From contig CATQGW010000001.1 in NCBI GenBank assembly GCA_958295515.1, forward strand, positions 62,001 to 126,000: DNA of 64,000 nt. Reading direction: 5' to 3'. How positions within the stretch are numbered: the stretch's first letter is position 1; every line of letters begins with the position of its first letter. The stretch comes from an uncultured Dehalococcoidia bacterium. Its GTDB lineage: Bacteria; Chloroflexota; Dehalococcoidia; Bin125. Under the pieces are notes generated by a model, which saw only the letters and a list, made by a program, of their open reading frames with translations, did not search any database and was not told where the DNA came from. Shown here piece by piece: positions 44,891 through 54,268 of this stretch. The position numbers were made by a program, and so were the translations under genes.

Positions 44891-46252
44891 ATGCAGCGGA
44901 ACTTGGATGATGCGCCGATTGTTGTGATTGGGGGGGGGCTGGCGGGGCTGGCGGCGGCGTTGGATTTGGCGCAGGGGGGGCGGCGGACGCTGCTCTTTGA
45001 GCGGCGATCGTTTGCGGGGGGTAAGGCGTTCTCGTTTACGGACCCGCAGCATGATGTGGTGCTGGACAATGGGCAGCATCTGACGATGCGCTGCTGCACG
45101 GCGTTTGACGGCTTTTTGCGGCGGATTGGGCTGCGCGAGATTGTGCGCTACCAGCGCGCGCTGAATGTGCGGGTGATCGACCCGGGCAGCGGGATGGGCA
45201 GCAATATTGCGTCGTTGGGAGCGCCGTTTCCGGCGCCGCTGCATTTGGCCTGGTCGATCTTCAACTACCGACACCTGGATCTGCTGGCGCGCGCGCGGAT
45301 TGGGCGGGCGGTGTGGGCGATGCGGGGCATCGGGGAGGCGGAGCGGCGCGAGCTGGACCGTCGCTCGTTTGAGGAGTGGTTGCGCGGCCACGGGCAGACG
45401 GGGCGGGTGATTGAGCGCTTCTGGGATCTGATCATTCTGCCGACCTGCAATGACTCGTCGGCCAATGTGAGCGCGGCGCAGGCGGTGCAGGTTTGCCAGA
45501 CGGGCTTTCTGCGGCATCCCCGCGCGGCGGACATTGGGCTCTTTCGCCGCGGGCTGGGGGAAGTGGCGGATACGGCGCTGGCGCGGGTTCGCGCGGCGGG
45601 CGCGGAGGCGCGGCTGGGCGAGCGGGTTGAGCGGATTGAGCTGGTGGAAGGGCGCGCCACGGCGGTACATACGGGCGGCGGGGAGCGGGTGGCGGTGAGC
45701 GGGGTGGTGCTGGCGCTGCCGCCGCAGCAGGCGCTGGCGGTGCTGCCCGCCGAGCTTCGCCTGCGCGAGCCGTTTTGGCGGTTGGCGCAGTTCACGACCA
45801 GCCCGATTGTGAATGTTCACCTGAAGTGGAGCGCGCCGATCATGCGGCGCGATTTCGCGGCGGTGCTGGATCCCAATGTGCAGTTCATCTTCAACCGCAG
45901 CCGGTTGCACGGCTGGTCGGGCCCGGAGCAGTGGGTGACCTGCTCGCTGAGCGGGGCGCATGAGGCGATTGAGCTGGCGCAGGAGGAGATCGTGGCGCGG
46001 GCGCAGAGCGGTCTGCGTCGGGCGCTGCGGCGGGCGCGGGAGGCGGAGGTGCTGGCGGCGCGGGTGGTGAAGGAGAGTGAGGCGACGTTCCGCCCTGCGC
46101 CGGGCATCCTCGCGCACCGGGTGGGGGCGCGCACGCCGATTGCCAATTTGGCGCTGGCGGGGGCGTGGACCGACACGGGCTGGCCGGCGACGATGGAGTC
46201 GGCGGTGCGCAGCGGTCAGGCGGCCGCCGCGGCTATGCTGGCGACGACGTGA
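44891..46252 (+). CDS. Hydroxysqualene dehydroxylase-like FAD oxidoreductase (HpnE)
   Basis: 453 residues. FAD-binding start VVIGGGLAGLAAALDLAQGG, then the HpnE-typical VVLDNGQHLTM near residue 60, HLAWSIFNYRHLDLLAR, WDLIILPTCNDSSANVSA and a C-terminal ANLALAGAWTDTGWPATMESA that binds the cofactor. HpnE converts hydroxysqualene to squalene in hopanoid lipid synthesis. No other hopanoid genes lie in the window, and phytoene-desaturase-like relatives share the fold, so the exact substrate is not certain. Confidence 0.78.
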   Translation: MQRNLDDAPIVVIGGGLAGLAAALDLAQGGRRTLLFERRSFAGGKAFSFTDPQHDVVLDNGQHLTMRCCTAFDGFLRRIGLREIVRYQRALNVRVIDPGSGMGSNIASLGAPFPAPLHLAWSIFNYRHLDLLARARIGRAVWAMRGIGEAERRELDRRSFEEWLRGHGQTGRVIERFWDLIILPTCNDSSANVSAAQAVQVCQTGFLRHPRAADIGLFRRGLGEVADTALARVRAAGAEARLGERVERIELVEGRATAVHTGGGERVAVSGVVLALPPQQALAVLPAELRLREPFWRLAQFTTSPIVNVHLKWSAPIMRRDFAAVLDPNVQFIFNRSRLHGWSGPEQWVTCSLSGAHEAIELAQEEIVARAQSGLRRALRRAREAEVLAARVVKESEATFRPAPGILAHRVGARTPIANLALAGAWTDTGWPATMESAVRSGQAAAAAMLATT

Positions 46253-46295
46253 GCAGCGCGGCCTGGGCGTCGCAACTGCGATGACGGGGAGCGCC

Positions 46296-46694
46296 ATGAG
46301 TACGGAGCGACGCGAAGTCCGCAGCAGGACTGACTACGAAGATCGGTTCGGCTATTGCCGCGCGGTGCGCACCGGCCCGCTCGTGACGGTCGCCGGGACC
46401 GTCGCGACGGAGCCGGACGGGACGGTGACGGACGGCGATGCGGGGGCGCAGACGGTACGGATTTTCGAGATCATCTCGGAGGCGCTGACGGCGCTGGACG
46501 CGTCGATGGATCAGGTGGTTCGGATCCGGATGTTCGTGGTGGATATGAACGATTGGGCGGCTGTGGCGGAGGTTGTCCGAGGGAGCTTCGGGGACTCGCG
46601 CCCGACGGCGACGATGGTGGAGGTGACGGCGCTGATGGAGCCTTCGATGCTGGTTGAGGTTGAGATGGACGCCTGGTCGCCGCTGGACGATTAG
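46296..46694 (+). CDS. RidA/YjgF-family protein
   Basis: 132 residues of the trimeric RidA-like fold. Signals are FGYCRAVRTGPLVTVAGTVA, ALDASMDQVVRIRMFV, and SRPTATMVEVTAL near the end with the Arg of the active site. It would hydrolyse reactive enamine/imine intermediates. The start at 46296 is chosen for its GGGGAG site, with the ATG at 46281 as an alternative. Four bases overlap the 3' end of the convergent GGQ gene. Confidence 0.85.
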   Translation: MSTERREVRSRTDYEDRFGYCRAVRTGPLVTVAGTVATEPDGTVTDGDAGAQTVRIFEIISEALTALDASMDQVVRIRMFVVDMNDWAAVAEVVRGSFGDSRPTATMVEVTALMEPSMLVEVEMDAWSPLDD

Positions 46695-47206
46695 GGGCGC
46701 ACGGCGCTTCGTCCACGCGCGGCCCGCAGCTCGTTCACTCTACGCAGGAGCTGGGGTTCGGCGGCGAGCAGCTTCGACAGCTGATTGGTTGAGCAGCCGA
46801 CCGCGGCGGCGGTATCGGCGAGGCCGGCCTCGTATGCCTCGAACAGGTCGAGTAGATGCTGCGCGCCGGTCCAGAAGTCGCGATGGCGCGGACCGATCCG
46901 CTCGCGGCGGCGGGGCAGGATGCGTTCGAGCGCGGGCGGGGGATGGTAGGGGTCCAGATCGACGGGACGGCGCAGTTCGAGGGCGATCGTGCGGCGCAAG
47001 CGTTGCAGCGCCATTTCGCGGTTGCGGGCCTGTGAGCGGCGCTCGGAGGCCTGGCCGGCCAGGCCGGTGGGGGAATGCACCAGTCGCACGGCGGTGTCGC
47101 GGCGGTTGCGGTGCTGCCCGCCGGGGCCGGAGACGCGGAAGCGGTCGAAGCGGCACTGCGAGAGCAGCTCCGCGTCGGTCAGCGCCAGCCAGTCTGTGCT
47201 TGTCAC
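46691..47206 (-). CDS. Release-factor-like GGQ protein
   Basis: 171 residues from a GTG at 47206. The N-terminal part is the RF-1 catalytic domain: FDRFRVSGPGGQHRNRRDTA has the GGQ tripeptide used to release nascent chains, followed by VRLVHSPTGL. There is no codon-recognition domain. The C-terminal 70 residues form a helix-turn-helix-like region (VGCSTNQLSKLLAAE). It resembles ArfB-type ribosome-rescue proteins but has a different tail, so the target ribosomes are unclear. Confidence 0.8.
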   Translation of the reverse strand: MTSTDWLALTDAELLSQCRFDRFRVSGPGGQHRNRRDTAVRLVHSPTGLAGQASERRSQARNREMALQRLRRTIALELRRPVDLDPYHPPPALERILPRRRERIGPRHRDFWTGAQHLLDLFEAYEAGLADTAAAVGCSTNQLSKLLAAEPQLLRRVNELRAARGRSAVRP

Positions 47207-47282
47207 GCGGTCAGGCTATCGGCGGCCATCTATGCTGCGTTCCTGCGAACGCGGGAATGATGCAGGCGGGGAGGCCGCAGCG

Positions 47283-48128
47283 ATGACCGAAGCAGCGCCG
47301 CGCGACGGAATCGCGAATGTCAACGGGCTGGATTTGCACTACCTCGACTGGGGCGGAGAGGCGGATACGGCGGCGGTTGCGCTGCACGGTTTTGCGCTGA
47401 ACTGCCGCTCCTGGGACGAAGTTGCGCCGGCGCTCTCGGCGCAGCTGCACTGGTATGCGCTGGACCAGCGGGGACACGGCCTCTCGGCGCGCGCCGACGA
47501 GCTGAGCGATTACTCGCGCGATCACATGGCGGATGACATCGCGGGCTTTATCGAAGCCGCGGGGCTGGACCGTCCGGTGGTGGTGGGGCACAGCATGGGC
47601 GGGATGAATGCAATGACTTTCGCCAGCCGTCACCCCGACGCGCTGCGGGCGCTGGTGCTGGTGGATGTGGGGCCGGAGGTCTCGGTGGACGGGGCGCAGC
47701 AGGTGCGGCAGTTTGTGGCGGGGCCTTATGAGATGGACTCGCTCGAGGCCTGGGTGGATCACACGCACCAGTACTATCCGTACCGCTCGAAAGAGGGCAT
47801 TCGTCGGCGGCTGGCGGTCTCGCTGCGGGAGACGGCGGAGGGAAAGCTGGCCAAGCAGTTCGACGCGCGCTTCCGGCAGGCGGAGTTCCGGGGCGTGGCG
47901 GACAGCCGCAGCGATATCTGGGAGACGGCTCGCGGTCTGCGCTGCCCGACGCTGCTGCTGCACGGGGAGAAGAGTCCGGTGCTGAAGCGCGAGCAGGCGG
48001 AACGCTTCGCGGAGGCGGTGGAGACGGTGCGGCTGGTGTCGATTGCGGAGGCGGGGCACTCGGTGGCGGGCGACCAGCCGCAGGCCTTCGCGGAGGCGGT
48101 GCGCGCCTTCCTCGCCGAACTCGGCTGA
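47283..48128 (+). CDS. Alpha/beta hydrolase
   Basis: 281 residues. It has the oxyanion region VALHGFALN, the nucleophile elbow VVGHSMGGM near residue 100, an acid in LLLHGEKSPV and the His in IAEAGHSVAGD. The enzyme could hydrolyse an ester, lactone or epoxide. ATG 47283 is used. The next gene starts 6 bases later and may be co-transcribed. Confidence 0.88.
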   Translation: MTEAAPRDGIANVNGLDLHYLDWGGEADTAAVALHGFALNCRSWDEVAPALSAQLHWYALDQRGHGLSARADELSDYSRDHMADDIAGFIEAAGLDRPVVVGHSMGGMNAMTFASRHPDALRALVLVDVGPEVSVDGAQQVRQFVAGPYEMDSLEAWVDHTHQYYPYRSKEGIRRRLAVSLRETAEGKLAKQFDARFRQAEFRGVADSRSDIWETARGLRCPTLLLHGEKSPVLKREQAERFAEAVETVRLVSIAEAGHSVAGDQPQAFAEAVRAFLAELG

Positions 48129-48133
48129 GGCGG

Positions 48134-48667
48134 ATGGCCGCCCCGCGCCGACGGCGGCGGCGCAAAGCGGCCATCGTGATTCCGATCATCGGCGCGATTC
48201 TCGGCTTCGCCGGGGCGCTGGCGATCCTCAGCGCGCTCAACATCGGCGGCGGTGGAGAGGAATACCCGCCGGGCTACTTCGGCGATATTCTCCGCCTCTC
48301 CGCCGAGGCCGACGCGGAGCTGGCGGAGATTATGCCGGTGGAAGTGGGGGCGGCCTGCCGCGACGGCGAAGAGGCGGCTTGTCGGGTGCGGCGGGAGCAT
48401 CTGCGTCGAGGGGTGCCTCGCTGGCTGGAGCTGCGCGATGATCTGTTCGCGCTTGACGTGCCCGAAGCGGCGGAGGGTTGGCACCGGCGCTATCTGGTGG
48501 CTGTGGCTCATTTGGCTGGGGGATTCAATGCTCAGCTTCAGGCGCTGCTGGAGAATGATCGTGGGGGCTACCTTGGGGCGCTTGAGCGCACGCGGGAGGC
48601 TAGTGATCTTGAGCGCGCGCTGACGGAGGAGTTCAACCGGCGCTTTGCGCAGGAATTGGGTGGGTGA
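48134..48667 (+). CDS. Membrane-anchored hypothetical protein
   Basis: 177 residues. Arg-rich start then a single hydrophobic helix (AIVIPIIGAILGFAGALAIL, residues 13-32). The rest is helical and polar (EADAELAEIMPVEVGAAC, RREHLRRGVPRWLELRDDLF), facing the outside or periplasm. Six bases separate it from the hydrolase. The family is unrecognised. Confidence 0.7.
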   Translation: MAAPRRRRRRKAAIVIPIIGAILGFAGALAILSALNIGGGGEEYPPGYFGDILRLSAEADAELAEIMPVEVGAACRDGEEAACRVRREHLRRGVPRWLELRDDLFALDVPEAAEGWHRRYLVAVAHLAGGFNAQLQALLENDRGGYLGALERTREASDLERALTEEFNRRFAQELGG

Positions 48668-48878
48668 GGGGGGGGTTGGGGGGTGGGGCGGGGGGACTTC
48701 TCGTCATTCCCGCTGCCCTCCCCGTCATTCCCGCGTACGCGGGAATCTCGGCGCGTGGCTTCGGAGGTTGCGCGGGGGGGGATTCCCGCGTTCGCGGGAA
48801 TGACGGAAGGGGAGGAGGCGAGAATGACGGGAGCTTTGGGGCGCGGGTGTGGCGGGGCGGGGCGAAGGGGTTGGGGGC
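48668..48878. repeat. Gene-free stretch with one twin-hairpin unit
   Basis: No gene visible. A twin-hairpin unit occupies 48722-48806: ccgtcattcccgcg..gggaatctcg, a short spacer, gattcccgcg..gggaatgacgg. A truncated left arm precedes it at 48702-48715. It is the attccc sub-type of the repeats seen at 44121. Confidence 0.75.
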
Positions 48879-49571
48879 TTAGGTGAGGTGGTCCTCGAAG
48901 TCGTCTTGGGGGGGTGTTGGGGCGGAGGCGCTGAGGTCGGCGGGGGGGCGGCGGCGGGTTGGTTCGGGGAGGGCGATGATCCGCTCGCGTAGGGCTGCTA
49001 CCTCTTCGGGCGTGGCCGGATCGAGGATGACTACTGCCAGGCCGGAGTCGCGCAGGACCTGGAGGTCGCCGTTGGAGATGTCGGGGGGTGTCTGTAGGGC
49101 GAAGGGGGCGTCGAGCAGCACTGCGACGCGGCGCAGGCGCAGGAGGTCGTTGAGCGCGAGCGGCAGTTGGGGCGTGGGGAGGATCGCCAGAATGGGGCGC
49201 AGCGCGGCGAGCGCGCGGGCGTCGTCGGGCTCGGGGAGCTGGTCGTCCAGCTGGAGCGCGAAGTCGATCTCGGCGTTGGCTACGGCGTCGCCGCGCGACT
49301 GGCCGGGGCGGAACGCGACGAAGGCGAGGCCGGCCTCCTGCGCGGACTGCATGGTTTCGGCGGTCAAACCGTCCACCTCCAGCCCGCAGAGCGGGCGGTC
49401 GACGGTGATTCGCTGCTTGGGCGGCTCGCTGAAGATGCAGACATCGTGTCCGGCGACGGGTCCGCGGGTGGCGATCAGGATGGAGGGCGGGGGCGGGTCT
49501 TTGGCGGCGCGAAAGCCGATCGGACGGGTGGGCTGGCGTTGATTGCCTCGGCGAATGCGGTCGGAGGGCAT
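48879..49571 (-). CDS. Hypothetical protein (230 aa)
   Basis: Starts at ATG 49571 ([14 protein letters not shown]). The middle alternates strands and helices: [98 protein letters not shown]. This reads like a TIM-barrel or response-type alpha/beta fold with glycine turns. A Pro-rich tail ends it. No family assigned. Confidence 0.65.
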   Translation of the reverse strand: MPSDRIRRGNQRQPTRPIGFRAAKDPPPPSILIATRGPVAGHDVCIFSEPPKQRITVDRPLCGLEVDGLTAETMQSAQEAGLAFVAFRPGQSRGDAVANAEIDFALQLDDQLPEPDDARALAALRPILAILPTPQLPLALNDLLRLRRVAVLLDAPFALQTPPDISNGDLQVLRDSGLAVVILDPATPEEVAALRERIIALPEPTRRRPPADLSASAPTPPQDDFEDHLT

Positions 49572-49721
49572 CGGCGACGGTTCCGTTGGGCGGCGCTCAA
49601 GCGGCGGCGCGGGCTTGCGGCTCAGCCTACCGCGCCTACCGCCGATCGGTGAACCGCGCGCTATCCCGCGCGTGCGGATTTCGGCTACCGTTCGGCGTGC
49701 GGGCAACGGGAGGGCGGAGCG

Positions 49722-50156
49722 ATGGACGCGAGTGAATGGCTGGCGCAGCCGTGGGGCGAGGGGGCGCTGGAATGGGCCTCGGTGGTGCTGCGGATTGCGC
49801 TGGGGGTGATCTTCATTGACGCCGGGCTGGGCAAGTTTCGGCGGGGAATCGGGGGCTTCAGCGGCTGGCTCGCGGAGCTCGGGGTGCCGATGGCGCGGGT
49901 GGCCGGTCCGGGCGTGGCGGCGCTGGAGTTGATCGGCGGGCTGATGCTGCTGGCCGGTCTGCTGACCAGCTGGATCGCGATTCCGCTGGCGGCCAACATG
50001 GTGGTGGCGACGTGGGTGCAGAAGTTCAAGAACAATGCGCCGTTCCAGGGCGGTGATGTGCAGGGCTACGAGCTGGATGTGCTGATGGTCTTCGCCTGCG
50101 TGGCGCTGATTCTGCTGGGCGGAGGGCCGTTGTCGCTGGACTCCGTGATTTTGTGA
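49722..50156 (+). CDS. DoxX-family membrane protein
   Basis: 144 residues with four membrane helices. Family signs are [25 protein letters not shown] and [35 protein letters not shown]. DoxX proteins are small quinone-linked or redox membrane proteins of uncertain role. ATG 49722 follows GGAGGG-like gggagggcgg. Confidence 0.85.
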   Translation: MDASEWLAQPWGEGALEWASVVLRIALGVIFIDAGLGKFRRGIGGFSGWLAELGVPMARVAGPGVAALELIGGLMLLAGLLTSWIAIPLAANMVVATWVQKFKNNAPFQGGDVQGYELDVLMVFACVALILLGGGPLSLDSVIL

Positions 50157-50268
50157 GCGGCGCCGTTGCGCAGGCGGGCGGCGATCCTGCGATACTGCGG
50201 GCGCACAACTGCGGGAGACATGACTGCCGGGCGCGACTGTCAGGCAGGCCGCTGAGGAGGTATCTGCA

Positions 50269-51978
50269 ATGCATGACCTGGTGATTCGGAACGGGTTGGT
50301 GGTGGACGGGACAGGCGCGGCGGCGCGGCGCGCCGATGTCGCCATCGACGATGGGCTGGTCTCGATCGTCGGCGAGGTGGCCGACGCGGGGCGCGAGGAG
50401 ATCGACGCCGAAGGGAAGCTGGTGACGCCGGGCTTTGTGGATATCCACACGCACTTCGACGGGCAGATCACCTGGGATCCGCTGCTGACGCCGTCGTTCT
50501 GGCATGGCGTGACGACGGTGGTGATGGGCAACTGCGGGGTGGGCTTTGCGCCGGCCGCGCCCAACCGCCGCGACTGGCTGATTGGTCTGATGGAGGGTGT
50601 GGAGGACATCCCCGGCAGCGCGCTGGCGGAGGGGATGCAGTGGGGCTGGGAGTCGTTCCCGGAGTACCTCGACTATCTGGAGACGCTGCCGAAGGCGATC
50701 GACATCGGTACGCAGGTGCCGCACGGCGCGGTGCGCGCCTATGTGATGGGTGAGCGCGGCGCGTCCAACGAGGACGCGAACCCCGAGGACATCGTGGAGA
50801 TGGCGGCGATTGTCAGGGAGGGGATCGAGGCGGGGGCGCTGGGCTTTTCGACCTCGCGCACGCTGGCGCACCGGGCGATCGACGGGGAGCCGGTGCCGGG
50901 CACCTTTGCCGCGGAGGATGAGTTGTTCGGGATTGGCCGCGTGCTCGGCGAGTTGGGCACGGGCATCTACGAGGTTGCGCCGGCGGGGGTGACGGGCGAC
51001 GACGCGAATGCGCCGGCGCTGGAGATCGCGTGGATGCGCAAGCTCTCGGCGGAAATCAGCCGCCCGGTGACCTTTGCGATGGTGCAGTTCGACAACGAGC
51101 CGGACGCCTGGCGCGGGGCGTTCGACGCCTCGCTGGAGGCGCTCGAAGAGGGCGCGGAGATTTACCCGCAGGTGGCGGCGCGGGGCATTTCGCTGCTGTT
51201 GACGCTGCGCGGGCGGCACCCGTTCATCCACTCGGCGTCCTACCGCGAGCTGGACGGCCTGGACTGGAGCGAGCGGGCAGAGCGGATGCGCGATTCGCAG
51301 CTGCGCGAGAAGATTCTCGGCGAGGTTTCCTCGCCCGACGCGGCGCTGGGCTTCCTGATGTGGAACAAGCTCTACCCGATGAGCGATCCGCCCAACTACG
51401 AGCCGGAGCCGTCGGAGACGATTGAGGCGCGGGCTGAGGCGGCAGGCGTGACGCCGCTGGAGTTCGCCTACGACTTCCTCTGCGAGGGCGAAGGGGACAA
51501 CGTGCTGTTCGCGCCGCTGTTCAACTACGCGAACGGTGATTTGGAGCCGACGCGGGAGATGCTGCTGCATCCGCGCAGCGCGGTGGGGCTGTCGGACGGT
51601 GGGGCGCACTGCGGGGTGATCTGCGACGCGAGCATGCCGACCTTCATGCTGACGCACTGGACGCGCGACCGCGAGCGCGGGGAGCGCCTGCCGCTGGAGT
51701 GGATCGTGAAGCGGATGACGCAGGACACGGCGCAGCTGTACGGCCTGGGGGACCGCGGGGTGCTGGAGCCGGGCAAGAAGGGCGACGTGAACGTGATCGA
51801 CTACGAGGCGCTGCAGCTGGAGCGCCCGGAGGCGCGGCACGATCTGCCGACCAACGCGATGCGTCTGGTGCAGCGGTCGCGGGGTTACGTCGCCACGGTG
51901 GTGTCGGGCGAGGTGATCAGCCGCCACGGCGAGGAGACGGGAGCGCGTCCGGGGCAGTTGATTCGCGGCGCGCGCTGA
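50269..51978 (+). CDS. N-acyl-D-amino-acid deacylase-type amidohydrolase
   Basis: 569 residues of the amidohydrolase superfamily. The beta-barrel starts [20 protein letters not shown] with the HxH metal site, later [12 protein letters not shown] with the Cys that D-aminoacylases use, [13 protein letters not shown], and [17 protein letters not shown] with Asp near the C-terminal metal. The final [15 protein letters not shown] [13 protein letters not shown] is the closing beta motif. It would remove acyl groups from D-amino acids or hydantoin-like amides. Start 50269 has a GAGGAGG site. Confidence 0.87.
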   Translation: MHDLVIRNGLVVDGTGAAARRADVAIDDGLVSIVGEVADAGREEIDAEGKLVTPGFVDIHTHFDGQITWDPLLTPSFWHGVTTVVMGNCGVGFAPAAPNRRDWLIGLMEGVEDIPGSALAEGMQWGWESFPEYLDYLETLPKAIDIGTQVPHGAVRAYVMGERGASNEDANPEDIVEMAAIVREGIEAGALGFSTSRTLAHRAIDGEPVPGTFAAEDELFGIGRVLGELGTGIYEVAPAGVTGDDANAPALEIAWMRKLSAEISRPVTFAMVQFDNEPDAWRGAFDASLEALEEGAEIYPQVAARGISLLLTLRGRHPFIHSASYRELDGLDWSERAERMRDSQLREKILGEVSSPDAALGFLMWNKLYPMSDPPNYEPEPSETIEARAEAAGVTPLEFAYDFLCEGEGDNVLFAPLFNYANGDLEPTREMLLHPRSAVGLSDGGAHCGVICDASMPTFMLTHWTRDRERGERLPLEWIVKRMTQDTAQLYGLGDRGVLEPGKKGDVNVIDYEALQLERPEARHDLPTNAMRLVQRSRGYVATVVSGEVISRHGEETGARPGQLIRGAR

Positions 51979-51993
51979 GCGCGAGCAGGATCC

Positions 51994-52028
51994 GCAACAG
52001 GCGGGACGCGGTGCGTCCCGCCTGTTGC
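51994..52028 (+). terminator. Intrinsic terminator after the amidohydrolase gene
   Basis: Arms gcaacaggcgggacg and its complement cgtcccgcctgttgc pair perfectly over 15 bases with a 5-base loop. It begins 15 bases after the stop. The trailing TCGGTT is T-poor, so efficiency is uncertain. Confidence 0.65.
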
Positions 52029-52040
52029 GCTCGGTTCCAT

Positions 52041-52661
52041 ATGCCGCAATCCCCGATCGAGCGCATTGTCGTCTCGCGCGTCGCGCACCAGCTGGTTGTG
52101 CAGCGGCTGGTAGAGCGCGTCTACGACCGGCGGATTATCAGTAACGTTGAACGCGGCGCGTATGTGGAGTGCCTGATCGAGCTTGCGCTCAGCGAGCTGC
52201 GCCCGCCCTGGTCGCTGACCGATACCTGGGCCTCGTGGGACCTCGAACAGTCCGAGAGCGGGGCGCGGATTGAGATTAAGCAGTCGGCAGCGCTGCAAAC
52301 CTGGGCGGCGCCCAGCGCCAAATCCTCGCCGACCTTCGATATCGCGGCGCGCAGCGGCTACTACACCGAGGGCGACAACGAGTGGATTGAAACGGAGGCT
52401 CCGCAGCGGCACGCCGATCTCTACGTAATGGCGCGTCACGATGAAGACGACCCGCGGGTTGCGGACCAGCGTCTGCCCGACCAGTGGGCGTTCTACGTCG
52501 TGCCGGAGCACCGCCTGCCGGGGCAGAAGAGCATCAGCCTTAATCCTCTGCGGCGGCTCGCCGAGCCGTGCGGGTTTGACGAGTTGGCGGAAGCGGTGGC
52601 GCGGGCGGTGGCGGGGCTGCCGAGCCTCAAGGCGGATCAACGCAGCCGTTCGGTGTCGTAA
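52041..52661 (+). CDS. PD-(D/E)XK-like protein of unknown function, copy A
   Basis: 206 residues from ATG 52041. A nuclease-like core is seen: ASWDLEQSESGARIEIKQSA (D...E-x-K), preceded by RGAYVECLIELAL and followed by RSGYYTEGDNEWI, RHADLYVMARHDED and FYVVPEHRLPGQKSI. This family is typically listed as hypothetical. It has the metal-binding Asp and Glu-x-Lys needed for nucleic-acid cleavage, but no recognition domain. It is the first of two paralogues. Confidence 0.68.
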   Translation: MPQSPIERIVVSRVAHQLVVQRLVERVYDRRIISNVERGAYVECLIELALSELRPPWSLTDTWASWDLEQSESGARIEIKQSAALQTWAAPSAKSSPTFDIAARSGYYTEGDNEWIETEAPQRHADLYVMARHDEDDPRVADQRLPDQWAFYVVPEHRLPGQKSISLNPLRRLAEPCGFDELAEAVARAVAGLPSLKADQRSRSVS

Positions 52662-52746
52662 CCGCTGATCTTGGTTTGGGGAACGGCTTTCCGTCGGCTC
52701 TCTATCCAACATTCGGGTATGCTGCGGGCGCTGAGATGGGGATGCG

Positions 52747-53337
52747 ATGGCCGAGCGCTCCGTGCATGAGATCATCGTGGAGCGTCTTGTGGAGCGCGTG
52801 TATCAGCAGCCGCTGATTGAGAATGTCTACCGCGGCGACTACGTGGAGTACATGGTCGCGCTGGCGCTGGGTCAGGCGTGGCGGCTGACTGCTCCCTGGA
52901 CGTCGTGGGATTTGGAGCATGCGGCGTCGGGCGCGCGGCTGGAGGTGAAGCAGTCGGCGGCGCGGCAGACGTGGAGCGAACAGTCGGTGACGGTGGAGCA
53001 CCCGCGCCGCCCGCGATTTGATATCGCGCCGCACTGCGGCTACTACACCGGCGGCGGCTCGGACTGGGTTGACACGCCGTTGCAGCGCCAGGCGGACCTC
53101 TATGTGTTCGCCTGGCACGCCGAGCGCAATGTGGAGTTGGCCGACCACCGCCGTCCGGAGCAGTGGCGCTTTTTCGTGGTCGCCGAGCACCGACTGCCGC
53201 GCCGGCAGAAGAGCATCGGGCTGCGTCCGCTGCGGCGCATTGCCAGCTGCTGCAACTACGCGGCGCTCGCCGACCAGGTGGCCGCCACCGCCCACCTGCT
53301 GCGGCTCAAAGTCCAACGCCGCGAGCGAAGGCTCTGA
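52747..53337 (+). CDS. PD-(D/E)XK-like protein of unknown function, copy B
   Basis: 196 residues. Parallel core: TSWDLEHAASGARLEVKQSA, then HCGYYTGGGSDWVD, RQADLYVFAWHAE and FFVVAEHRLPRRQKS. It is a diverged duplicate of the gene 85 bases upstream: the N-terminal half is most alike, while the central spacer differs. Its own ATG is preceded by GGGGATG-like bases. Function unknown. Confidence 0.68.
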   Translation: MAERSVHEIIVERLVERVYQQPLIENVYRGDYVEYMVALALGQAWRLTAPWTSWDLEHAASGARLEVKQSAARQTWSEQSVTVEHPRRPRFDIAPHCGYYTGGGSDWVDTPLQRQADLYVFAWHAERNVELADHRRPEQWRFFVVAEHRLPRRQKSIGLRPLRRIASCCNYAALADQVAATAHLLRLKVQRRERRL

Positions 53338-53393
53338 CGCATTTTGACCAGAGGGGACATGTTGTGGGAACGACGCCCTGCGCGTCGTTGCCC

Positions 53394-53422
53394 TTGCAAA
53401 GGATACAGAACGTCTGTACTAT
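53394..53422 (+). promoter_or_regulatory. Promoter of the radical SAM gene with an overlapping imperfect palindrome
   Basis: TTGCAA at 53394-53399, a 17-base spacer, and TACTAT at 53417-53422. The ATG is only 6 bases further on, so the mRNA should be leaderless. The imperfect palindrome AGAAC-GTCT-GTACT overlaps the spacer and -10 and resembles a Gram-positive-type LexA box (GAAC-N4-GTTC with one mismatch). Confidence 0.5.
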
Positions 53423-53428
53423 TCGTGC

Positions 53429-54268
53429 ATGCTGCAACTCTCTCTGCTGGACCCCAACCCATCGGATCGGCGGCCGGCGCGGGTGGGCGGGGCGACAATT
53501 GACTATGCGGATGCGAGCGCGATTCTGACGCGGCCGACGGGGCGGTTGCGGGGCAGCATCGACTTTACGCTCAACCCTTATCAGGGTTGCAGCTTCGCCT
53601 GCTCCTACTGCTACGCGGCGTTTTTCGTGGCCGACGAGGGGCAGCGCGAGCGCTGGGGCGAGTGGGTGCGGGTGAAGACGAACGCGGTCGAGCGGCTGCG
53701 CGCGATGCGGGTCGATCTGCGGCGGCGCACGGTGTTGATGAGCTCGGCGACCGACCCCTACCAGCCGATCGAGCGGCGGCTGGAGATGGTGCGCGCGCTG
53801 CTGCCGATTTTGGCCCGCCGCGGGGCGTCGCTGGCGGTCCAGACCCGCAGCCCGCTGGTCACGCGCGACGCCGATCTGTTCCACGAGTTCCGCCGTGCGC
53901 GAGTGGGGCTGAGCATCACGACGGACTCCGACGAGGTGCGCAAGCGTTTCGAGCCGCGCTGCGCCTCGATTGAGCAGCGTCTGGCCGCTGCTGCGGAGTT
54001 GGTCGACGCGGGAATTCGCGTCAACATCGGCGTTTCGCCGATGCTGCCGCTGGAGCATCCTGCCGAGTTCGCGGCCCGGATTCAGGCGACCGGGGCGCAG
54101 AGCGTGCGGATTGGGCGCTTCCACGAGAGCAACGTCCCCTTCGCGGCCGGCACGCGCGACGGGGCGCTGGCGATTGCGCGCGAGTTGGGTTGGACGAAGG
54201 AGCGGCAAGCGAGCGCTGCGGCGGAGTTGCGTCATCATCTGCAGCGGCTGGAGCGGGAGGCGGCCTAG
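53429..54268 (+). CDS. Radical SAM protein (SPL-like)
   Basis: 279 residues. It carries NPYQGCSFACSYCYAAFF near residue 52, the Cx3CxxC of radical SAM enzymes with the YCYA extension seen in spore photoproduct lyase-like proteins. Then MSSATDPYQPIERRLEMV near 100 and AAELVDAGIRVNIGVSPMLPLE later. It may repair DNA or modify another substrate; the residues do not decide. Its stop overlaps the retropepsin gene end by four bases. Confidence 0.87.
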   Translation: MLQLSLLDPNPSDRRPARVGGATIDYADASAILTRPTGRLRGSIDFTLNPYQGCSFACSYCYAAFFVADEGQRERWGEWVRVKTNAVERLRAMRVDLRRRTVLMSSATDPYQPIERRLEMVRALLPILARRGASLAVQTRSPLVTRDADLFHEFRRARVGLSITTDSDEVRKRFEPRCASIEQRLAAAAELVDAGIRVNIGVSPMLPLEHPAEFAARIQATGAQSVRIGRFHESNVPFAAGTRDGALAIARELGWTKERQASAAAELRHHLQRLEREAA

